This document shows positions 1 to 10,593 of a stretch of 64,000 nucleotides of DNA, piece after piece. The notes under the pieces were generated by a model. That model searched no databases. It had not been told where the DNA came from and saw only the letters and a list, made by a program, of their open reading frames with translations. The translations under genes and the position numbers were made by a program. The first letter of the stretch is position 1. Every line of letters begins with the position of its first letter. Origin of the DNA: Tragulus kanchil (lineage: Eukaryota; Chordata; Mammalia; Artiodactyla; Tragulidae); NCBI GenBank assembly GCA_022376925.1, contig JAIOJX010000027.1:17129471-17193470 (forward strand). The letters are read 5' to 3'.

Positions 1-84
1 AAGACAGCCAGGGAACAAAATTATTTTAACAATTTTAACACTGAGCCACAACCTAAAATATACATCTAATAGAAATACAGAAGA

Positions 85-428
85 CTTCTTCGAGTCCCTT
101 GGACGGCAAGGAGATCAAACCAGTCAATCCTAAATGAAATAAACCGTGAATATTCATTGGAAGGACTGATGCTGAAACTGAAGCTCCAATACTTTGGCCA
201 TATGATGGGAAGAGCCGATTCATTGGAAAAGACCCTGATGCTGGGAAAGATGGAGGACCAAGGGAGAAGAGGGCAACAGAGGGTGAGAGGGTTGGACGGC
301 ATCATCAAATCAATGGACAAGAGCATGAGCAAACTCTGAGAGACAGTGCAGGACAGGGAAGCCTGATGTGCTGCAGTCCGTGGGGTCGCAGAGTCTGACG
401 TGACCTAGTGACTAAACAACAGCAACAT
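85..428 (+). mobile_element. BovB LINE 3' end, sense
   Basis: The + strand translates to the BovB ORF2 C-terminus (LKLKLQYFGHMMGRADSLEK, then TLMLGK and a basic run) and ends in the usual ACTAAACAACAGCAACA tail. The 5' part carries stops, so this is a dead 5'-truncated copy. Confidence 0.85.
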
Positions 429-1072
429 TTGTTCAAGTTGAAGAAAAAAAAAAAAAAAAACTGCAGAAACATAAAATAGGCCAGGCGGTGGATGCTGGTG
501 TCGCTCTGTGCACACCACCCAGAGGTGCTGGTGTCTGTGGGAGCTCCCAGCCCATGTGGGGAGCTGACCGTCATGCCTCGGACACCTCCCTTTGGAAACA
601 CTGTGCCCACAAGCACCAGTTCCTTGCTTTCACCGGGGGATCCCTTTGCCAGGATCCCCTGTAGAACTCACCTGCCTCTGGAATAGGCAGAATAATGCAC
701 CCATCCATCCACAGATACCTCCATCCTGATCCCCAGCACCAGTGAGGACGTTTCTTCATGTGGAAAAAAAGGATTACATTTGGCAATCAGCTGGCCTTAA
801 AAGAGGGAGATCATCCTTGATTATCCTTGATTATCTCCAGGATCCTTAAAAGTAGAAGAGGAAGACGAAGGGGTGTCAGTAGGTTGGGCCCTGAGGAACC
901 GACCCACCACCTTCATGTTTGTGAAGATGCGGGAGGGAGCGGAAAAGGCCAGAGCCAAGCCTCTGCAGCCTCCAGGGAACGCGGCCGGCCGAGCACGGCC
1001 AGGTCAGCCCAGTGTGCTGCGCTGCTAACCGGCTGGACCATAGGCTAAGGCAGCTGCATCGTTTTAAGTCAC
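429..1072. other. Low-copy sequence with an old interspersed repeat
   Basis: No gene is visible. Between about 690 and 900 the wording (AATAATGCACCCATCCATCC, then dates-of-dispersal type text around GGACGTTTCTTCATGTGG) resembles an ancient mammalian interspersed repeat that I cannot name with certainty. An A-run sits at 444-461. Confidence 0.35.
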
Positions 1073-1347
1073 TCTTTTTTTTTTTTTAATTTATTTTTAA
1101 ATTTTTATTTATTTATTTATTTTCATCCATTTTTATTCTTTGGCCTGTGTGGGCCTCCCATCACAGTGGCCTCTCTGGTTGCAGAGCACCACATCTGGGC
1201 GCGTGCGCTCCAGAGCACTGGCTCGTAACTGGACACACCAGTCCAGCTGCTATGCGGCATGTGGGATCTTCCCCGGCCAGGGGTCAAACGGGCACCCCTT
1301 GCACTGCAAGGCAGACTCTTTACCCACCGGACCACCAGGGAAGCCCT
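1073..1347 (-). mobile_element. CHR-class tRNA-Glu SINE, antisense
   Basis: It reads from a T-rich tail at 1073-1130 through CCAGGGGTCAAACGGG (antisense tRNA B box) to CCACCAGGGAAGCCC at 1333-1347, the complement of the SINE head GGGCTTCCCTGGTGG. Confidence 0.8.
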
Positions 1348-1361
1348 AAGTCACTCTTTAT

Positions 1362-1660
1362 TGTCGTTGTTCAGTCACTCAGCTGCGTCTGACTCTGTGA
1401 CCCGCGGGACCGCAGCCCGGGGCTCCCCTGCCCTTCAGTCTCTCCTGGAGCGTGCTCACATTCGTGTCTATGGATTCACGTCTATCGGATGTTGCCGTCC
1501 AACCATCTCGTCCTCGGCTGCCCCTTTCTCCTCCTGATCTCCGTCTTTCCCAGCATCAGGGTCGCTTCCAATGAGTCGGCTCTTCACATAAGTGGCCAAA
1601 GTACTGCAGTTTCAGCCTCAGTCCTTCCAATGAATATTCAAGATCACGAACGTCACCTGG
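1362..1660 (-). mobile_element. BovB LINE 3' end, antisense
   Basis: It starts TTGTTCAGTCACTCAG and contains the complement of the LMLG, DSLEK and KLKLQYFGH coding segments, degraded by several stops. Confidence 0.75.
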
Positions 1661-2020
1661 AAGACTGGCTTTAAGTGACAAAGTCTGTGGTAATTTACTA
1701 GAGCAGCAATAGGAAAGTAATCTGCCTCTTACAACTTCTTTCATTCTCTGCCCTGTGATTACTTAACATCCAAACGTCCTTTATTTTCCCCTCTCTCCCT
1801 GGAGGTAAGCATCATGGTGACAAGAAGGGGTGATGGGTATTACGTAGTTTGGATTCAGAAGCATAATAATGGAGGTATATTGCTTAGTAATAATGGAGGT
1901 ATATTTCTTAGTTTGGACTCAGAAGCGTAATAATGGAGGTGGCCCCATATCTGCATGGTTAGCTTCTCTAATCACCAGTTTTCTAATCCTTTAAAAAGAA
2001 CTTTAAAATACCTGCCTTCT
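1661..2020. other. Unique sequence with a small imperfect tandem motif
   Basis: AATAATGGAGGT recurs three times between 1865 and 1941, twice followed by TATAT(T) and a TTAG-containing spacer. Nothing else is recognisable. Confidence 0.5.
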
Positions 2021-2084
2021 TTGATGCTGTTGCTTCAAGGAGGTCATGAGATGAGGTTAAGTTTGAAAGAGTAAAAGTCTGCTA

Positions 2085-2210
2085 TTAAACACATACGCTG
2101 TGCTATCCCCTGGTCTATTTGCTTTACGTGAAGTCTTCTATTTCATCTCTTCAAGAACATGATGAGCTGTTTTCCTCTATTTTTAAAGTATTTACTGTTT
2201 AAATACTGTA
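2085..2210 (+). mobile_element. MIR-like SINE, old
   Basis: AACACATACGCTGTGCTATC followed by a tetranucleotide-poor stretch and TTTCATCTCTTCAAGAAC matches the MIR layout (low-similarity). A second copy is at 3189-3314. Confidence 0.4.
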
Positions 2211-2404
2211 AAAATCCTTAGGTGTTTACTATGTCAAAGACTTAGCATTTTAAAACCCTTTTTTCCTCCACTCAGGTAGAAAGTCCACTCAGGTAGAAAG
2301 TTGTTAAGGACTCTGAAAGTGAGAACACACCAGAGATAACAATAAATGGACTTCATGAGGAGAATCAATACGCAATGAAGAAAGACGTTTTTAAGTCGAG
2401 AGCA

Positions 2405-2535
2405 GGGTGTTTCCCTGGTGGTCCAGTGGTCAAGGACTCCGTACTTCCACTGCAAGGAACAGGTTTTCCACCCCTGGTCCGGGAACTAGATCCCACATGT
2501 CCCATCGCATGGCCAAAAAATTTTTAAAAAGCTTT
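2405..2535 (+). mobile_element. CHR-class SINE, sense
   Basis: The head TTTCCCTGGTGGTCCAGTGG is followed by a degenerate tRNA-like body, GGGAACTAGATCCCACATG and GGCCAAAAAA. Confidence 0.75.
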
Positions 2536-2595
2536 TTTCTACTAAGTAATTTTTGTTTGAGGTTTCTTTTTTGATGTGGACTATTTTCTATAAGT

Positions 2596-2868
2596 CTGCT
2601 GAAGCTGAAGCTCCAATACTTTGGCCACCTGATGTGAAGAGACGACTCATTGGAAAAGACCCTGATGCTGGGGAAATTAGAAGGGAAGAGAAGGGGATGA
2701 CAGAGGACGAGACGGTTGGATGGCATGAGTCAGTGGAGTCACTGAGTCAATGGACATGAGTGTGAGCAGGCTCCAGCAGAGGGTGAAGGACAGGGAAGCC
2801 TGGCGTGCTGCTGTCCATGCGGATGCAAAGAGTTGGACTCCTAAGTGATTACGTAACTGAACTGAGTT
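2596..2868 (+). mobile_element. BovB LINE 3' end, sense
   Basis: GCTGAAGCTGAAGCTCCAAT starts the ORF2 C-terminal region. The frame is broken after the DSLEK-KTLMLG segment, and it ends near GTAACTGAACTGAG. Confidence 0.8.
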
Positions 2869-2888
2869 TACTACAATATTGCTTCTGT

Positions 2889-2917
2889 TTGTGTGTGTGT
2901 GTGTGTGTGTTGTGTGT
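2889..2917. repeat. (GT)n microsatellite
   Basis: About eleven uninterrupted GT units followed by TGTGTGT. Duplicated at 3993-4021 with the same length, which is unusual for independently evolving microsatellites. Confidence 0.9.
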
Positions 2918-3024
2918 TTGCTTTTAGCTGACAGGCATGTCTGATCTGAGCTCCCCAACCAGGGATGGAATTCAGTCCCCTGCAGTGGAAGTCAAAGTCC
3001 CAAACGCTGGACCTCCAGGGACCA
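2918..3024 (-). mobile_element. CHR-class SINE, antisense
   Basis: CCCCAACCAGGGATGGAATT is the antisense B box, and ACCTCCAGGGACCAC is the antisense head. Confidence 0.65.
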
Positions 3025-3508
3025 CTAGTCCCTCTGCTAGTAATTTTCCTGAAAATATTTTCTTTTTTCATTTAAGCGTCACTGACATTAACTCAATATT
3101 TGTTCTAATCCTTTAAAGATTTTTTTGATGCTGTTGCTTCAAGGAGGTCATGAGATGAGGTTAAGTTTGAAAGAGTAAAAGTCTGCTATTAAACACATAC
3201 GCTGTGCTATCCCCTGGTCTATTTGCTTTACGTGAAGTCTTCTATTTCATCTCTTCAAGAACATGATGAGCTGTTTTCCTCTATTTTTAAAGTATTTACT
3301 GTTTAAATACTGTAAAAATCCTTAGGTGTTTACTATGTCAAAGACTTAGCATTTTAAAACCCTTTTTTCCTCCACTCAGGTAGAAAGTCCACTCAGGTAG
3401 AAAGTTGTTAAGGACTCTGAAAGTGAGAACACACCAGAGATAACAATAAATGGACTTCATGAGGAGAATCAATACGCAATGAAGAAAGACGTTTTTAAGT
3501 CGAGAGCA

Positions 3509-3639
3509 GGGTGTTTCCCTGGTGGTCCAGTGGTCAAGGACTCCGTACTTCCACTGCAAGGAACAGGTTTTCCACCCCTGGTCCGGGAACTAGATCCCAC
3601 ATGTCCCATCGCATGGCCAAAAAATTTTTAAAAAGCTTT
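3509..3639 (+). mobile_element. CHR-class SINE, block A copy 2
   Basis: Same element as at 2405-2535, shifted by 1104 bases, without visible change. Confidence 0.75.
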
Positions 3640-3699
3640 TTTCTACTAAGTAATTTTTGTTTGAGGTTTCTTTTTTGATGTGGACTATTTTCTATAAGT

Positions 3700-3972
3700 C
3701 TGCTGAAGCTGAAGCTCCAATACTTTGGCCACCTGATGTGAAGAGACGACTCATTGGAAAAGACCCTGATGCTGGGGAAATTAGAAGGGAAGAGAAGGGG
3801 ATGACAGAGGACGAGACGGTTGGATGGCATGAGTCAGTGGAGTCACTGAGTCAATGGACATGAGTGTGAGCAGGCTCCAGCAGAGGGTGAAGGACAGGGA
3901 AGCCTGGCGTGCTGCTGTCCATGCGGATGCAAAGAGTTGGACTCCTAAGTGATTACGTAACTGAACTGAGTT
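3700..3972 (+). mobile_element. BovB 3' end, block A copy 2
   Basis: Same element as at 2596-2868 with the same disabling changes. This shows block duplication rather than a second insertion. Confidence 0.8.
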
Positions 3973-4021
3973 TACTACAATATTGCTTCTGTTTGTGTGT
4001 GTGTGTGTGTGTGTTGTGTGT

Positions 4022-4128
4022 TTGCTTTTAGCTGACAGGCATGTCTGATCTGAGCTCCCCAACCAGGGATGGAATTCAGTCCCCTGCAGTGGAAGTCAAA
4101 GTCCCAAACGCTGGACCTCCAGGGACCA
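4022..4128 (-). mobile_element. CHR-class SINE, block A copy 2
   Basis: Same element as at 2918-3024. Confidence 0.65.
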
Positions 4129-4209
4129 CTAGTCCCTCTGCTAGTAATTTTCCTGAAAATATTTTCTTTTTTCATTTAAGCGTCACTGACATTAACTCAA
4201 TATTTGTTC

Positions 4210-5078
4210 CCTGAACATTTCCACCACGTTATTCTCTTCATTGATCTGCCCTTTCCTTTTGTCGATAACACATGTGAGGTGCCTGTTATACAGCAGGTGC
4301 AACCCTAGACGTTTGGGTTAGGAAAGTAAACACCGATCGCATGGGCCAGCTGTTAAGGAGTTTAAATTGTAATGCGGTCTGTGGACAAAACCGGGAAGTG
4401 ACGGTGTGGTCAGAGCATCGAGGAGACAGCGGTGGTAAGAGGACTTTAAGTGATGCATCTAATACAGACCTAAGAAGTCGAGGATCCCGATCTAAAGAAG
4501 TCACTCTATATTATTAATAAGCTCTGAAGACAAATCCGGAGTTAGGCGCAGTATTCTTCTAGCATACTGTTATCTTCAGCATTTCAGCCTCTTCCTCATT
4601 TACATCTTTTCTTCTCTCGACTCTCTCTACAGGGTCAACTAGATCCTGCTTTAAAATTCCTTCCAAAATGCGATTTGATGCCAACTTCCTGGTGTGAAAT
4701 TTTCAGAGGTTTCCTATTTAAGAAGGCCTTTGTCTATCATCCATTTTCATCCAACCCCATATTCTCTTACATTAGTGCTGAAAGTTTTTTCAGAATACTT
4801 GATTTCCCTATCTAGGTAGAATATGGCCCACTTTTATTAGTTAACCAGGATAGAAATAACAGGTGAAAAATAAACGCCTTCTCTCTGTGGACTTTCTTTC
4901 CAGTGGTTACCTTCTTTGGCCACTAGATGGCGCTTGTGTGCCTGAAAGACAAAAGTGCTGATTCCGTTTACCTTGGAAACAAGTGCATCTGAGAAGTCGG
5001 GACGCTGAGAAGAGCAAACCGCCTGAGCTGAATCTTAAGTGATCCTAGTCCTTAAATTTGTCCTATAAAGGAAAACTG
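4210..5078. other. Unique sequence containing the CTCF-type motif
   Basis: No gene is visible. From about 4265 to 4500 the text resembles an old interspersed repeat (population-of-events wording such as GGTGCCTGTTATACAGCAGG). The rest is single-copy, with the CTCF-type site at 4917-4935. Confidence 0.4.
4917..4935 (+). promoter_or_regulatory. CTCF-type motif
   Basis: TGGCCACTAGATGGCGCTT fits the vertebrate CTCF core (TGGCCASYAGRKGGCGC) at nearly every informative position. It is on the + strand in non-repetitive sequence between two duplication blocks, so it is not part of a SINE. The orientation points toward MAP2K6, about 43.5 kb downstream in these coordinates. Confidence 0.65.
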
Positions 5079-5213
5079 GACCTCCCAGGCGGGTCAGTGG
5101 TTAATACTCCGCACCTGTACTGCAGACGGCATGGATTTGATCCTCGGTCAGGGAACTAAGATCCCACATGCCTTGTCACTTGACCAAAAAGATTAATTAA
5201 AAAAAAAAAAAAA
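5079..5213 (+). mobile_element. CHR-class SINE, sense
   Basis: The head CCTCCCAGGCGGGTCAGTGG, B-box-like GATTTGATCCTCGGTCAGGG and an A-rich tail at 5198-5213 define the element. Its right 80 bases recur at 6234-6316 because block B starts inside it. Confidence 0.8.
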
Positions 5214-5419
5214 GGTAAGATCAGCATCGGCCTTTCCTTTAGGTAAACAAGACAGTAAGACATTTTAAATTAAAATATGTGCCCATCTTCTACCACCTCA
5301 TCCTGACCCAAGCTTCATTTTCACTTCTTTTATTTTAGCCTTCTAATAATACTGTCTTATAACATCCTAACCTGGCAAAGGGCATCACTCGCGGTTCTCT
5401 GTTTATGCACACTATTCTC

Positions 5420-5600
5420 CCACCTCCTGATCTAAACTGAGGCTATTCTCTCAGTCTGGAAGACTCACTTCCTCTCTCCAAACACCCTGCACCTCCACGG
5501 TACTTTAGAAGTCTCACTCTTTCTTCAAGACACATTTCAACTAGCACCTCTTCCAGGAAATTCCTCCTGTTACTACTGCAGGAAGAGGCTTTCTTTTGAT
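5420..5600 (+). mobile_element. L2 LINE 3' region, old
   Basis: CTCACTCTTTCTTCAAGACA followed by CACCTCTTCCAGGAAATTCC is the characteristic L2 wording. A copy is at 6522-6702. Confidence 0.55.
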
Positions 5601-5802
5601 TCCCTTTTCTCCTTTTAACAAGCTTGCAATTTTGTTTAGTAATACCAAGCATGCATTGTGATGCCGTAGCATCACAATATGCATTTCTTAAGCACATGAA
5701 GATTTCCTGCCTTATGATTATTTCTTCTTCTTTGTACTGTAAAATGTTAGCCTCCGCATACAGAGAGCCTCTTAGTCATTTTTATATTTCCTTAAGTATT
5801 TG

Positions 5803-6009
5803 TGTGCATGCTCTGTCACACAGTCATGTCTGATTCTCTGCAACCCCATGGACTGTAGCCCGCCAGTCTCTTTTGTCCATTAGATTTTCTCAGGCAAGAA
5901 TACTGGAGCAGGTTGCCATTTCCTCTGGATCTTCCCAAACCAGGAATCGAACCCATGTCTCCTGCACTGGCAGGTGGATTCTTTACCACTGTACCACCCA
6001 GGAAGCCCT
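5803..6009 (-). mobile_element. BovA2/Bov-tA SINE, antisense
   Basis: TGCAACCCCATGGACTGTAG, then GGCAAGAATACTGGAGCAGG, the antisense B box CCAGGAATCGAACCCATG, and the antisense head CCACCCAGGAAGCCC. Confidence 0.9.
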
Positions 6010-6233
6010 CCTGAAGTATTTAGCACAGTATTATTTATTGAGTTGATTTGAATAATATCCATACGCTTTGTAGCACCAAACTCTTAAGAATCAAAATATG
6101 ATCATTCTTCGTGATAGTCTCTTGAATAATGTGTATAAAATTCATTAGCAAGACCTGTGGAACTGAATCATCTCTACCTAAAAATGACAGTCATGGCGTG
6201 AGACACCCAGCTTTTACGACAGCTAAAGACGAT

Positions 6234-6316
6234 TGGATTTGATCCTCGGTCAGGGAACTAAGATCCCACATGCCTTGTCACTTGACCAAAAAGATTAATT
6301 AAAAAAAAAAAAAAAG
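6234..6316 (+). mobile_element. CHR-class SINE fragment, block B copy 2
   Basis: Only the right part of the SINE at 5079-5213 is present. The left edge is the block B junction, not a natural SINE end. Confidence 0.75.
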
Positions 6317-6905
6317 GTAAGATCAGCATCGGCCTTTCCTTTAGGTAAACAAGACAGTAAGACATTTTAAATTAAAATATGTGCCCATCTTCTACCACCT
6401 CATCCTGACCCAAGCTTCATTTTCACTTCCTTATTATTAGCCTTCTAATAATACTGTCTTATAACATCCTAACCTGGCAAAGGGCATCACTCGCGGTTCT
6501 CTGTTTATGCACACTATTCTCCCACCTCCTGATCTAAACTGAGGCTATTCTCTCAGTCTGGAAGACTCACTTCCTCTCTCCAAACACCCTGCACCTCCAC
6601 GGTACTTTAGAAGTCTCACTCTTTCTTCAAGACACATTTCAACTAGCACCTCTTCCAGGAAATTCCTCCTGTTACTACTGCAGGAAGAGGCTTTCTTTTG
6701 ATTCCCTTTTCTCCTTTTAACAAGCTTGCAATTTTGTTTAGTAATAAAAAGCATGCATTGTGATGCAGTAGCATCACAATATGCATTTCTTAAGCACATG
6801 AAGATTTCCTGCCTTATGATTATTTCTTCTTCTTTGTACTGTAAAATGTTAGCCTCCCGCATACAGAGAGCCTCTTAGTCATTTTTATATTTCCTTAAGT
6901 ATTTG

Positions 6906-7112
6906 TGTGCATGCTCTGTCACACAGTCATGTCTGATTCTCTGCAACCCCATGGACTGTAGCCCGCCAGTCTCTTTTGTCCATTAGATTTTCTCAGGCAA
7001 GAATACTGGAGCAGGTTGCCATTTCCTCTGGATCTTCCCAAACCAGGAATCGAACCCATGTCTCCTGCACTGGCAGGTGGATTCTTTACCACTGTACCAC
7101 CCAGGAAGCCCT
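6906..7112 (-). mobile_element. BovA2/Bov-tA SINE, block B copy 2
   Basis: Same element as at 5803-6009, apparently without change. Confidence 0.9.
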
Positions 7113-7319
7113 CCTGAAGTATTTAGCACAGTATTATTTATTGAGTTGATTTGAATAATATCCATACGCTTTGTAGCACCAAACTCTTAAGAATCAAAAT
7201 ATGATCATTCTTCGTGATAGTCTCTTGAATAATGTGTATAAAATTCATTAGCAAGACCTGTGGAACTGAATCATCTCTACCTAAAAATGACAGTCATGGC
7301 GTGAGACACCCAGCTTTTA

Positions 7320-8579
7320 GAAATGACAGGCACAGTATATCTATTTTAAAATATAAAGCTGAGTTCCCAATAGAGAAAGTAAGAGCTTCAGAGGCCAGAA
7401 ATGAAGAGGAAATTCAAAGTCACAGTAGGAAGGTTCAGGAATTCAGGTTTTAACTCCATGTCAATGTGATTCTAGAGCCACTTAATGAGAAGCTGGGACT
7501 GGAATTCCCGGGTAAATTAGGACCTTAAAGAGATTTTTAGCTCTTGAAGCTCAGGAAGTGGCCAGCCTTATCCTCTGCCCAGGTGTCTCGGCCGGGAGAA
7601 TAATTGTTCCCGTGAAAACTGAAAGTCCTGGTTTGTGGATGTGCCATTTTACGTGTTGGAGGAAACAATAATAAATGAGTGTTGATGGCTATACAACCAA
7701 TATACCTTTGATTATTGATGTAAGAGAATACTGATTTAAGAAATAATGCATTCTAACCAAAAAATTTAAAATGCTGTCACATGAAAGAAGGAGAGGTTCC
7801 CGTTGAGACCTGCTGAGTTTCTAAACGCTGGTCTTTCTGAGAGGAGGGTACAATCAGTGATGATTTCAAAACCAAGTATGCCTGTTAAAAATGTATACTT
7901 GCCTGTCACGTAGGTTTGCTGCATCATTTAAGAACATTCAACTCTGTAACAGAAAAAGAAACAATAAATAGATACAAAGATGTGTTGTTATCAATAAAGA
8001 AAGGAGAATGTGTGGATACTGCACACGCAGACAGAAAGGGATGGAAGAATGCAGAAAGCAGATTCCTCAGACATACAAGACACCGACGTTGATGAAGATT
8101 TACTTTGGTTCCAGGTGTTCTCTGCTCAAGCCCGTTAGCTGAAACTCCACGGCTGGTCAGCAAGTGATCAGCGTTGGGCTGGACCTGTGGCTCGACATCC
8201 TAGAGAAAGTATGACTAGGCTCCAGACACCTTCCGTCTGCTCGTCCTCAGCGCTGGGCCTCACAGCCACCCCTTAACGAGAAAAGGCAATGCAGACCAAT
8301 GGGAGGAGGGCCGCGGGAACATTTCCTGATACAGGGTTAAGCTAACGGGGTCCTTCCATCTCCATGCAGCCCTCCCTGAGGACACCCTGGGCCTACTGCC
8401 TCTTCCCCTTGCCTTTCGCTGTTGGCTTTAAGTGGATTCAACAGAACCGTGCGCTTCCGTCATCCTGATTTGCTCTGTGAGTCTTTCTGAGCAAACCCCT
8501 TGGTAGTGACCTGGGACGCCTCCATTGCATCATGAGAATTGCCCGTGGACATACCGGTAGGAAGCAGAGAGACACACGG
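7320..8579. other. Unique sequence, no gene seen
   Basis: About 1.26 kb of mixed-composition DNA. I see no recent SINE, no LINE, and no reading frame with coding character. Confidence 0.5.
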
Positions 8580-8796
8580 GCATGTGCGTGGCTCAGTTGT
8601 GTCCGACTCTTCGCGACCCCGAGGACGGCAGCCCAGCCTCTTCTGTCCGTGAGCTTTCCCAGGCGAGAATCCTGGAGGGAGCTGCCGCGTCCTCCTCCGG
8701 GGACCTTCCCGGATCGGGGCCCTTACCGGATCGGGGCCTTCTGAGTCTCCTGCATTGGTAGGCGGATTCTTTACCGCTGCACCCCCCGGGAAGTCC
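8580..8796 (-). mobile_element. BovA2/Bov-tA SINE, antisense, with internal repeat
   Basis: It runs from GTCCGACTCTTCGCGACCCC to the antisense head CCCCCCGGGAAGTCC. CCGGATCGGGGCC occurs twice in a row (8709-8740), a small internal duplication that disrupts the B box region. Confidence 0.85.
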
Positions 8797-9283
8797 AGAG
8801 GTGAGCACAAAACTCATAAAGAAAGAAGGGAGGAATGGAAAGAAAAAAATGGACTCAAACAGAAGGCAAGAAAGGACTAAAGAAATGACATTTTTAAAAT
8901 TAGACTTAATGACCTTCCTCTGTTGCGAGGAGAGATGACCAGGTTTCAATTCACAAGCTGACGCACGCAGCTCGAGAGTGGCTGAATGGGATACTGGTTT
9001 AAGAAGGATTCTAAAACCAACGCTCTTAGTGAGAAAAAGAGAAAAGAGTTCCCTCATCTCTTAGTAATGTCTGCCAAAATGCACTGGAAACAAGAAGAAA
9101 CAATATCAACAGCATGTATTTGCCTTTCTTGTCTAGGTTCTTGAAGCTTAAAAAACTAACCAGTTCCTAGAGTTTTCAATGTATAGTATTCAGCTGTAGT
9201 TTCTTTTCTTGTTTTCATTTTTACACCTAATTCTTGTTCCTGTCTGGGTATAAAGTGAATTTTTTTTACCATGTCTATTGATC
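8797..9283. other. Unique sequence, no gene seen
   Basis: Purine-rich at the left (GAAAGAAGGGAGG) and AT-rich at the right. Nothing recognisable. Confidence 0.4.
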
Positions 9284-9528
9284 TTGCATTTATTTATTTA
9301 TTTCTATCCATCTTTGCTCTTTGGCCCATGTGGGCCTCCCATCGCAGTGGCCTCTGTTGTCGCAGAGCACCGGCTCTGGGTGCACGTGCTCCAGAGCTCC
9401 GGCTCGGTAGTTGGACACATCAGTCCAGCCACTCCACAGTACGTGGGATCTTCCCAGGCCAGGGATCGAAACGGCACCCTTTGCATTGCAAAGTGGTGTC
9501 CTTACCCACTGGACCACCAGGGAAGCCC
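9284..9528 (-). mobile_element. CHR-class SINE, antisense
   Basis: TTTATTTATTTATTTCTATC tail, TTTGGCCCATGTGGGCCTCC, the antisense B box CCAGGGATCGAAACGGC and the antisense head GGACCACCAGGGAAGCCCC. Confidence 0.85.
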
Positions 9529-10079
9529 CTGTAAAGTGAATTTGTATACTGTTAAATAATATTCACAATATCCACAACTATATCAAAACCATAAGCTAAT
9601 GTGTGTACACACACACATGTGTGTGTATTTCTATGTGACTGTTAAAAAAGAAAGCTGGCATTTCTCACAGTACAGTGGGCACAAAGGAAGAAATAAATTT
9701 CAGCCTAATTTCATTCCAAGTACATCACACACTTAATTACATCTTTTTCTGTTCAGTCGAAAGAGCGCTTGACATTTAAGAAAATTAGAATTGCTGTACC
9801 TGCATTTCTCAATTGAACAAAACCAGCATCGCTGAACTGACCTTTTTAAAGAACCACAAGAAATTTTGTTCTGAAACAGAACATTTTTCTATATGAAGAA
9901 CTGGCCTTCTTGCCCCATACCCACTCCTCAGTGTGCTCAAATTAGCATTTCAACTCCTCAACTCAGAGGTTTTCTATTGTTGTTGTTTCTATTTATGGCA
10001 GATGAAAACCAGTACAGATGCTGTACAAAAATAACATTAAGATACAAACTCAAAGCTCATGAGAAAAACTTTCTATGCA
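9529..10079. other. Unique AT-rich sequence
   Basis: Contains a short CA/TG palindromic run at 9603-9628 (ACACACACATGTGTGTG). No gene is visible. Confidence 0.4.
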
Positions 10080-10266
10080 TGCTTAGTCATGTCTGACTCT
10101 TTGCTGCCCCATGGACTATAGCCTGCCAGGTTCCTCTGTGCATGGAATTCTCCAGGCAAGAATACTGGACTGGGTTCCCATTCACTTTCTCAGGGGATCT
10201 TCCTGAACCAGGGATCGAACCGGGTCTTCTGCACTGCTAGTGGATTCTTCACTGTCTGAGCCATTA
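10080..10266 (-). mobile_element. BovA2/Bov-tA SINE, antisense
   Basis: GTCATGTCTGACTCTTTGCT starts it; CCAGGGATCGAACCGGGTC is the antisense B box. The head end is eroded. Confidence 0.85.
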
Positions 10267-10351
10267 AGACACAAATTTAAAGCTCATAAGAAAACCTTTC
10301 TGAGCGGAGGGCATTTCTGGATGGGTTTTCTCTACAACAGAAGTCCGTTAA

Positions 10352-10593
10352 GGGGTTAAGGGGTGGTCCAGTGGATCAAGAGTCCGCCTTGCAGCGCAAC
10401 GGTCACCAGTTCGATCCCTGGCCCAGGAAGATCCCACGGAGCAGCTGGACCGGTGTGTCCAATCACGAGCCAGCACTCTGGAGCACATGTGCCCAGAGCC
10501 GGTGCTCTGCAACGAGAGGCCCACACAGGCCAAAGAACAAAGATGGATGAAAATAATAAATAAAATTTTAAAAAAGGCTAAAAAAAAAAAAAA
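10352..10593 (+). mobile_element. CHR-class SINE, sense
   Basis: GGGGTGGTCCAGTGGATCAA head, CAGTTCGATCCCTGGCCCAGG as B box region, and an A-rich tail at 10580-10593. Confidence 0.85.

Larger units (their letters stand above)
2021..4209 (+). repeat. Duplication block A (two 1.09 kb copies)
   Basis: Copies are 2021-3105 and 3125-4209, offset 1104. They are essentially identical over the whole unit. The linker 3106-3124 begins with TAATCCTTTAAA, which repeats the sequence just left of copy 1 (from 1984) but lacks about two dozen bases. Copy 2 therefore really starts near 3103 and carries a deletion. Content: MIR, CHR SINE, BovB 3' end, (GT)n, CHR SINE. Confidence 0.95.
5132..7319 (+). repeat. 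Duplication block B (two 1.09 kb copies)
   Basis: Copies are 5132-6216 and 6234-7319, offset 1102-1103. Small differences include CTTTTATTTTAGCC versus CTTCCTTATTATTAGCC near the left part and one extra C near 6856. Copy 1 stops in CAGCTTTTA and is joined through 17 bases to the start of copy 2. Content: part of a CHR SINE, L2, BovA2 SINE. Confidence 0.95.

Noticed and set aside
2021..4209. Tandem satellite or segmental gene amplification
   Set aside because: Units differ completely between blocks, and each block has essentially two copies. No satellite family is shared.
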